Positions 58,601-64,000 of a stretch of DNA of 64,000 nt are shown piece by piece. Each line of letters starts with the position of its first letter. Positions within the stretch are counted from its first letter, which is position 1. The position numbers were made by a program, and so were the translations under genes. Origin of the DNA: Rhabditoides inermis (taxonomy: Eukaryota; Nematoda; Chromadorea; Rhabditida; Rhabditidae); NCBI GenBank assembly GCA_963966185.1, contig CAWZYM010000045.1, positions 184,001 through 248,000 on the forward strand. The letters are read 5' to 3'. The notes under the pieces are model-generated. The model ran no database searches and was not told the DNA's origin. It saw only the letters and a program-made list of their open reading frames with translations.

Positions 58601-60758
58601 ACTGCGGGCGTCTCTGGGCACTCACTCGTGTCCGGCACAGTGGGGGAATCGGAGGGCACTACCCTCGCAGGTGAGTGGACAGTGGGAGCAGGAGAGCGGG
58701 GAGAGAAGGCTGGCATTGCGTCCATTGCAGGAATCTCATTGTCATCGACAGGGATATCCCGTGACGTTCCTGGGATAGGAGACGTCGAACCGGCTGGAGC
58801 GAGCGACAGATCACCTGAAGAACCACGATTAACAGGTATCGGTATCACTTTTCCTTTCCCGCGTACCTTGTTCGGTGTGTGAGAGAAGCTGTTCTCTCTC
58901 TGTGTCGCCCAGAGCCTGTTGAACAGCGTTGACGAGCTCTTGTTCGGGAGCAGCCTCTCGGAGAACGCGTACGTGTGCAGGCAGATCAGATAGAAGAAAC
59001 TCCTCGTCTGAAACACGTTTTACTATAAACTTATTTGTATCATTATTCGTATCTTCCTTGTATTTGTACTTTTGTTCATTCCTAGCTGCCTAATCATGTC
59101 GAATATAATAAACATTACATTACATCATTTTTAGTGTATCGTTTTTCAGGCGTATCTGGTAGCGGATAGACAGCGGATTTCTACGTACTACGTCTTGCAT
59201 CGCAGCATATGATCACTCTGCAATCTGGTAAATCTCAGGTGAGAAGTGAGTAGTTTTATGTGTTTATTTTTATTTCAGGCTCAGACTAGGAGGAGCTTAC
59301 AGCCCCGAGAATGGACATCGTTGCGGTTGAATCTCCTTTATCATGTTAAGTACGAAGTAAGTACAATTTCTTGCTGAAATATGTTGCGCGTTATTGTGAT
59401 TGCAATGCGGTGATGTGCTTGGTATCAGAGAGTAAAGAGTGACGTGTTTTCAGGGAGGTGGAGAATTGAATTGAGGGTAATATCCCCCCGTCCACCACCA
59501 TCTATTTCAAGAGGGCCTGGAAACGTTAAAATGTTGTGGATGATTCATTGTATTGCAGTCGCAGACGCCAGACCCGCTGGCGCCTACCTTCCTCTGGTTT
59601 TCTTCCCCTCTGGTTTGATGTTCGAATGGCGTGTGCTGGATAATCGACGCTCGCTGAGAGACAGTTAGTCAAGTGTGTCTTCAACACCTTTCCCACCCAC
59701 TCACTTTCACCCTCTCATTGCACTTTCTTTCAGATGCGCTGTTAGATGGATGGGGATCTGCATCATGGTGGTCCTGGGTCATCTTCCCTGATTGCAGGAA
59801 ACGCTAACGTGAGTAATTCACTCATTTGGAATCTCCTTTCTTCATGGCTGGTTCATTCTACCATGTCTTAGGAAGATGATCGATCGACAAGTGGAATCTC
59901 TCTCCCTCCTTCCCTTCCTGCATTTCTCTCTCTCCCTCTTTCCCTTCCTGTCTTTGTCCATCTCTCTTACTCACTCCCCCCCCCTTTCTCTCCCTCATTC
60001 TCCCTCCCTCTCTCTTCTCTCTCTCTCTCTCTCTTCTCTCTGACACTCGATTGTATTCATCTTTTCAGGACCGTCTTCATTCAGCACTGTTCCATCGGAT
60101 GTTCCACCAAGCGCTTGTTATTTCACCATTCATATCGCGACTAAACCCATACTTCTATGCAAATGATAAACAAAATTCGAATGTTGTACTGACCCGTGAC
60201 CATGTGGTAGTTGTGTTCACTAAGGACGAACTGGGCGGAGAGTTGCGGTGTCGCCACATCGTCGTCACGAGTCTCCACATCGTCCATCATATCCATTACG
60301 TCGCTGACACCTCCCATACTGCCCCCTCCGTCGTCTGCCACCTCTACGTCACCCGCGCTCCCTACTCCTACGTCTTCTCCAGCAGCTTTAACGAGCGCGC
60401 GCCCCGTTCTCCTGCAACCTAACCGTCACAAACACGACCTCATTGTAACCGCTTTTATTATTTTATTCATATTGTAAAACGCATTTCATCTCTTATAAAA
60501 TATGAAATAAAAACAATAGTCTGCATTAACATACAATAACAACAGTTACAATTATAAAAACGGGCCTTATGAACATTCTACGAAACGTGGTATATATACA
60601 CTAATTTGTGAATCAAACTTTTACTTGAATACTCCAGAAGACAACTGAAAGTATACAAATAAGTAAACAAAAAGTAGCAACATACAAAACACTCACCGTT
60701 TTCTTCTTCCAGCCTCGCCTGACCCTCGGTAACGGTTCTTCGGATTGATCTTCACCAT
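55630..60758 (-). CDS. Large gene resembling a domesticated DNA transposase with a PHD-like finger
   Basis: Exons on the minus strand join in frame: MVKINPKNRYRGSGEAGRRK (60758), an exon at 60411-60211, then across a 1.2 kb intron EEFLLSDLPAHVRVLREAAP and a Pro/Ser-rich exon with FRTRGGHSYRHFSLPVYTS. Next are RWTECAEKAALAAVPHDANS, EEQVRLMTEANISMNKVIDL and one long exon (57720-about 56790). That exon has WLRIGIDAGKGMTKLAI, MLIGDLKSLSSTQGHGGTG and CKWFCLFCLKPKRE, a D..D..C-x2-C layout like an RNase H-fold transposase core. A Cys/His finger follows, WVECDECGRAVHATCDAI..CIVC. The C-terminal part contains GNMCQLFISNIHHIL, SESFHMQNDSVSNTFSEH and LFSEQGLEALHAHVNAV. No premature stops, normal introns and no flanking TIRs seen suggest a host gene rather than an active element. 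Function unknown. Confidence 0.65.
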
Positions 60759-61258
60759 ACCCTAAATAAAAAGTTCTTTAGAAAAGAAAATAAGCAGAAT
60801 AAAGTAAAACAACGCATTGAATAAACATTTAAATAGAAGTTTTCACGTTTCGAAACATCGATTCAGAACAGCTGACAGCCAAATTCAAATTTGAAATTCC
60901 CGCGCACAGGCCCTAGCGAGTTCGGGGGCCCCGTTTTATATTAAGGGCCCAAAGCCATATGGCACGAGCAACTCGGTGTGTGTGCAGTTTGTTCGCTGCA
61001 CCACATCTGCGAACCCGCGCTCCACCGCTAATCTGCGAACCGCGCCGCGCGCACGCAGCGCGCACTTGGGTTACGGTGTCTAGTGGCGTCCGGTCTCAGC
61101 TGTGGTGGCTGCTCGCTCCGCCCCGTCGTCGTCGCCGGCGCTGCTGTTTGTGTGTATCTCCTTTTCTCTCTGCCGCCACTCCCCTGCCCTACCCCATTCT
61201 ATTCCCCCCTCCTTGAATGCGGTTTTCACCGCCATCCGCTATATTCATCATCCGCTAG
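60759..61258. promoter_or_regulatory. Bidirectional promoter region
   Basis: 500 bp between two genes that point away from each other. The right half is GC-rich (60950-61200), unlike most intergenic DNA here, which fits a CpG-rich promoter or 5' leader of the TULP4-like gene. Confidence 0.5.
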
Positions 61259-64000
61259 ATGAAGCTGTTATGGGAGTCTGAGTGGTGGCCGGGCGCGCGT
61301 CTCGAGCCCGGTGTGTCGCACCTGGCCTGGATTCCGCAGCCGGACAAGCCGGGCCAGGGCCTTCTGGGTGTGGGCAGCGAGAGCGGCGCCGTCGGCATCA
61401 CACTCACTCACGCCCACCCCACAGAGGACGACAACGCCAGGTGAGAGCGAGTGACGTGCGTGTGTTGCACAATCGGCTGTGATAATGACGGCTGCAGTGG
61501 TGTACGCCCCGAACCCAACTTGCACTTTCCATATAGAGAGCCGCCATCGACCGCCGCCACACAATATCCATCGATTCCCCCCCCCCCAACGTCCCTAATT
61601 ACGCATAATTGACTGCAGAGAGAACACACACTTTTTACAGGTACAATTTCAACTTGCGCGGGCATCACTCGGGCATCGTGTCGGTGGCTTGGAACACTGC
61701 GCAGAGCAAGCTCGCGTCGTGCGATACGAGCGGGGTGATATACGTGTGGGTCCGCAACGATGACCGCTGGTCCGTCGAGCTGGTCAACGACCGCGGCGTC
61801 AAGGTGAGCTCGAGTGATCCACTATCACTCAACACATACAGGGCACGACTTCTTCGCCGGCAGTAGGCTGTGTGTGTGTGTCAATCAACTGCGCATGTAT
61901 TCACGTGTCCATCTAGATCTTGCGTGATTGATTGATGATCGTATCTAATTGCATTTGGCCTGTCGAGAAGACAGTCATCCACCCACTTTCCATCTATCCC
62001 CATTCGACACCAATCACTTCTTATCACCGTAGTCGTCGTTGTATCACTATCAGTTGGACTCTCGAAATAGACCTGTTCCTTCTTCCCCCACTCTCACTTC
62101 TCACCCCGCTCCGATGCGCCCCTGCCAATCGATACCATACACAACTCGTTTCGCATGCGCATTCCTCACTTGATAATCGCATCGAATATCACTTTTTTGT
62201 CTCACCTCTGGATCAGAGCTCGGATTAGCGAGGATGGAGAGAGAGAGGGAAGGAAGGAAGCCGGCAGGCGAATCAATGCGAATGCTAAGGGAGCACGAGG
62301 CTAATCGCCTCAACATATGCAAATTATAATCAAACCAAATGTATCGATAATGCGTTATTGTAGGTGCGAGACCTGTCGTGGTCGCCATGTGGCAGCAGCG
62401 CGTTGATCTGCTACGAAGACAACTTCGTGTTGATTGGGTCTGCGACGGGGCAGCGAGTGTGGAGCCACTCGTTCCCAGCTGCCAATCCATGCACCGCCGG
62501 CACCTGGACAGCCGACTCGCGCCATCTCGTACTCGGATTCCAGACTGGATTGATACAGGTACGTATATTGTATATGTCTTTGATGTTTGTTTCTTCATGT
62601 GGTGTCTGTGTTGCACGGTGCGACCTTGACAGCGTATGGCGCGCGAGCGGGGTGAAGCCCTCGTCGCTCGTCGCTCTCATTTCAATGTGCACTCGACCTG
62701 TATGTAAGGGTGCGGGCGGGCGTGTGTGGGGGAGTGAATTGCTCACCTGTCGCACCCGCGATCGTCCCGTTCCCGTTTATTTGCCATGTTCGAGAAGAGA
62801 GTGGGAGGTCATACAGACACTCTCAATGTGTGCGTTGCGAATCGAAACAAGTATATGTGATGTGCGACAAGTAGGCATTCACCTTGTCCTTGGACGTTTT
62901 CTCGCCTGGCTGCGCCAGTGTTGGCGCAGCAGTGTGTGTAGGCGATGCTTCTGGGACAAGGGAAGGGAAGATACGTAGGAGAGTGAGACGGCAGCTGGTT
63001 GCAGGTGTTGTCGGAGCAGGGCGCTACGATGACGGAGCGCACGCTGTGTCCGGATTCGATCCGACGACTCGCCTGCTCCCCCACCCCCACCCGGTCGGCC
63101 GACGAGCCATGGACACTCGCAGTCCTCTCCGCCATCAACAAAATATACATGATCAGCGACTTTGACCAGGTTTGCTTTGTCGTGCGTTTCCCCTATTCCT
63201 TTCACGTTCACCATGCTATGTTTGGGATTTGATTGCCGGTTGTTTGGCGTCCCGGGAGTGGCCGTGTCGTGTCTCGCTGTCTCGCTGTTTCTGTTTCTGT
63301 TTCTGCTCGATGCCCGAAATAGCCATCTAATCGCCTGCTCGAATCTCGAGTGTTTCGTATAGCGCGTGCGCGCGAGCTTCTGGCGTCACTGCGGGGAATG
63401 ACGTGTGATTGATTGATTAGCTGTATATTGATTGATTGCAGGTGTTCCCGCACGTGTACCAATCGTCGTGCGAGGTGCTGCAGATGACGTGGAACCACGA
63501 CGGCTCCCTCCTCGCACTCATCAACGCAGACTTTGAGATTGTGATTCTGGACACGGAAGCGCGGCTGGTGCACAGAGAGACGGTGAGTGGGATTGATTGA
63601 TTCGTGTATTGTGTTTCTCTGTTAGTTTGGACGTACTAGCGTAGTCTTCTTCACACCTCAACTCTTGTTTCTTCCGGCGGTCGCGTGCGTCGCTTTTTGT
63701 GTCGCATCCCTCGCCTCGCACTTGCCATATCCAATTACCCCGTGTACGCCTTCCTGCTCCCTCTGCTCCTCCCTCTGCTCCTCCTCCTACCCCGTCTTGT
63801 TTACTATTGGCATGCGTGTATGTCTGGCTGGCTAGCTCGCGAAGCGGTCTCACTCTGTCTCTCTGTCTCGCTCTCTCTCACTCTCTCTCACTCTCTCTCT
63901 CCGAGCTGATGCTTTTGCCCGGTGTCCGCGTGTGTGTTGACAGCATGCGTTCCACAGGAGAGTGGAGAGGGAGGGAGGAGGAGACCAGTGAGGACAATCA
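61259..64000 (+). CDS. TULP4: TULP4/tub-2-like WD40 protein, 5' part
   Basis: Tubby-like protein 4 family: N-terminal WD40 repeats, then (outside the window) SOCS box and tubby domain; thought to be a substrate receptor of a cullin ubiquitin ligase. Exons 61259-61440, 61641-61803, 62364-62558, 63005-63169 and 63442-63582 join in frame. Diagnostic runs are [98 protein letters not shown] and [16 protein letters not shown]. These match TULP4 better than the related WDR35, especially the NFNLRGH and [11 protein letters not shown] blocks. Start chosen at [12 protein letters not shown], after an in-frame TAG. The exon after 63582 is not resolved; an acceptor at about 63943 gives only a short open frame. 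Confidence 0.88.
63856..63900. repeat. (CT)n microsatellite in a TULP4-like intron
   Basis: CTCTCTCA/CTCTCTGT run about 50 bp before a candidate acceptor. Confidence 0.8.

Noticed and set aside
61259..63582. WDR35/IFT121 as identity of the WD40 gene
   Set aside because: Repeat layout is similar, but the NFNLRGH and [11 protein letters not shown] blocks match TULP4.

Overview
The window reads as nuclear DNA of a nematode (or a very close ecdysozoan relative). The clearest evidence is a cuticle collagen with the nematode N-terminal collagen domain at 737-1703. It is supported by an FkbM-type methyltransferase gene and a probable serpentine 7TM receptor. Genes are split into many small exons separated mostly by 45-70 bp introns with GT..AG ends. 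Splice acceptors are variable rather than the tight TTTTCAG seen in rhabditids, and simple repeats are abundant, so I would not place it near Caenorhabditis. Exon models below were made by eye from splice sites, reading-frame continuity and family similarity. Most boundaries should be right to within a few bases, but none was checked by alignment.

Layout. 1-2765: CTNNBL1 (minus, 3' end outside the window), with a complete cuticle collagen gene on the opposite strand inside one intron. 3020-3861: POP4/Rpp29. 4260-7432: a ZC3H18-like CCCH protein. 8496-10906: a tandem CCCH (TIS11/ZFP36-type) protein. 11729-14896: DNA topoisomerase I. All of these are on the minus strand. 15876-20963: two plus-strand genes, an unrecognised protein and an MMD/PAQR membrane protein, each with a copy of the same MITE in an intron. 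21000-34620: a gene-poor block with a 3.2 kb polypyrimidine tract, two foldback elements, two decayed LINEs in tandem, a second type of reverse transcriptase remnant, and long microsatellites. 34851-36541: 7TM receptor. 37562-39585: a RING-finger gene whose 3' side runs into a LINE that itself carries a 209 bp MITE. 40101-42043: thymidine kinase with a tRNA-Ser gene in an intron. 42826-47141: an unrecognised zinc-finger protein with a LINE fragment and another MITE in its introns. 47960-49835: FkbM-type methyltransferase. 50455-51720: two SINE-like units head to head. 52085-54782: SCAMP. 55630-60758: a large gene that resembles a domesticated transposase with a PHD-like finger. 61259-64000: 5' part of a TULP4/tub-2-like WD40 gene.

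The genes are ordinary housekeeping and animal genes and do not form one pathway. Several do concern RNA processing: CTNNBL1 (spliceosome), POP4 (RNase P/MRP), ZC3H18 (cap-binding/exosome adaptor) and the tandem CCCH protein (mRNA decay). The less ordinary content is in the mobile DNA: at least three MITE families, two foldback elements, one head-to-head SINE pair, nested insertions, and microsatellites that grow out of splice sites.
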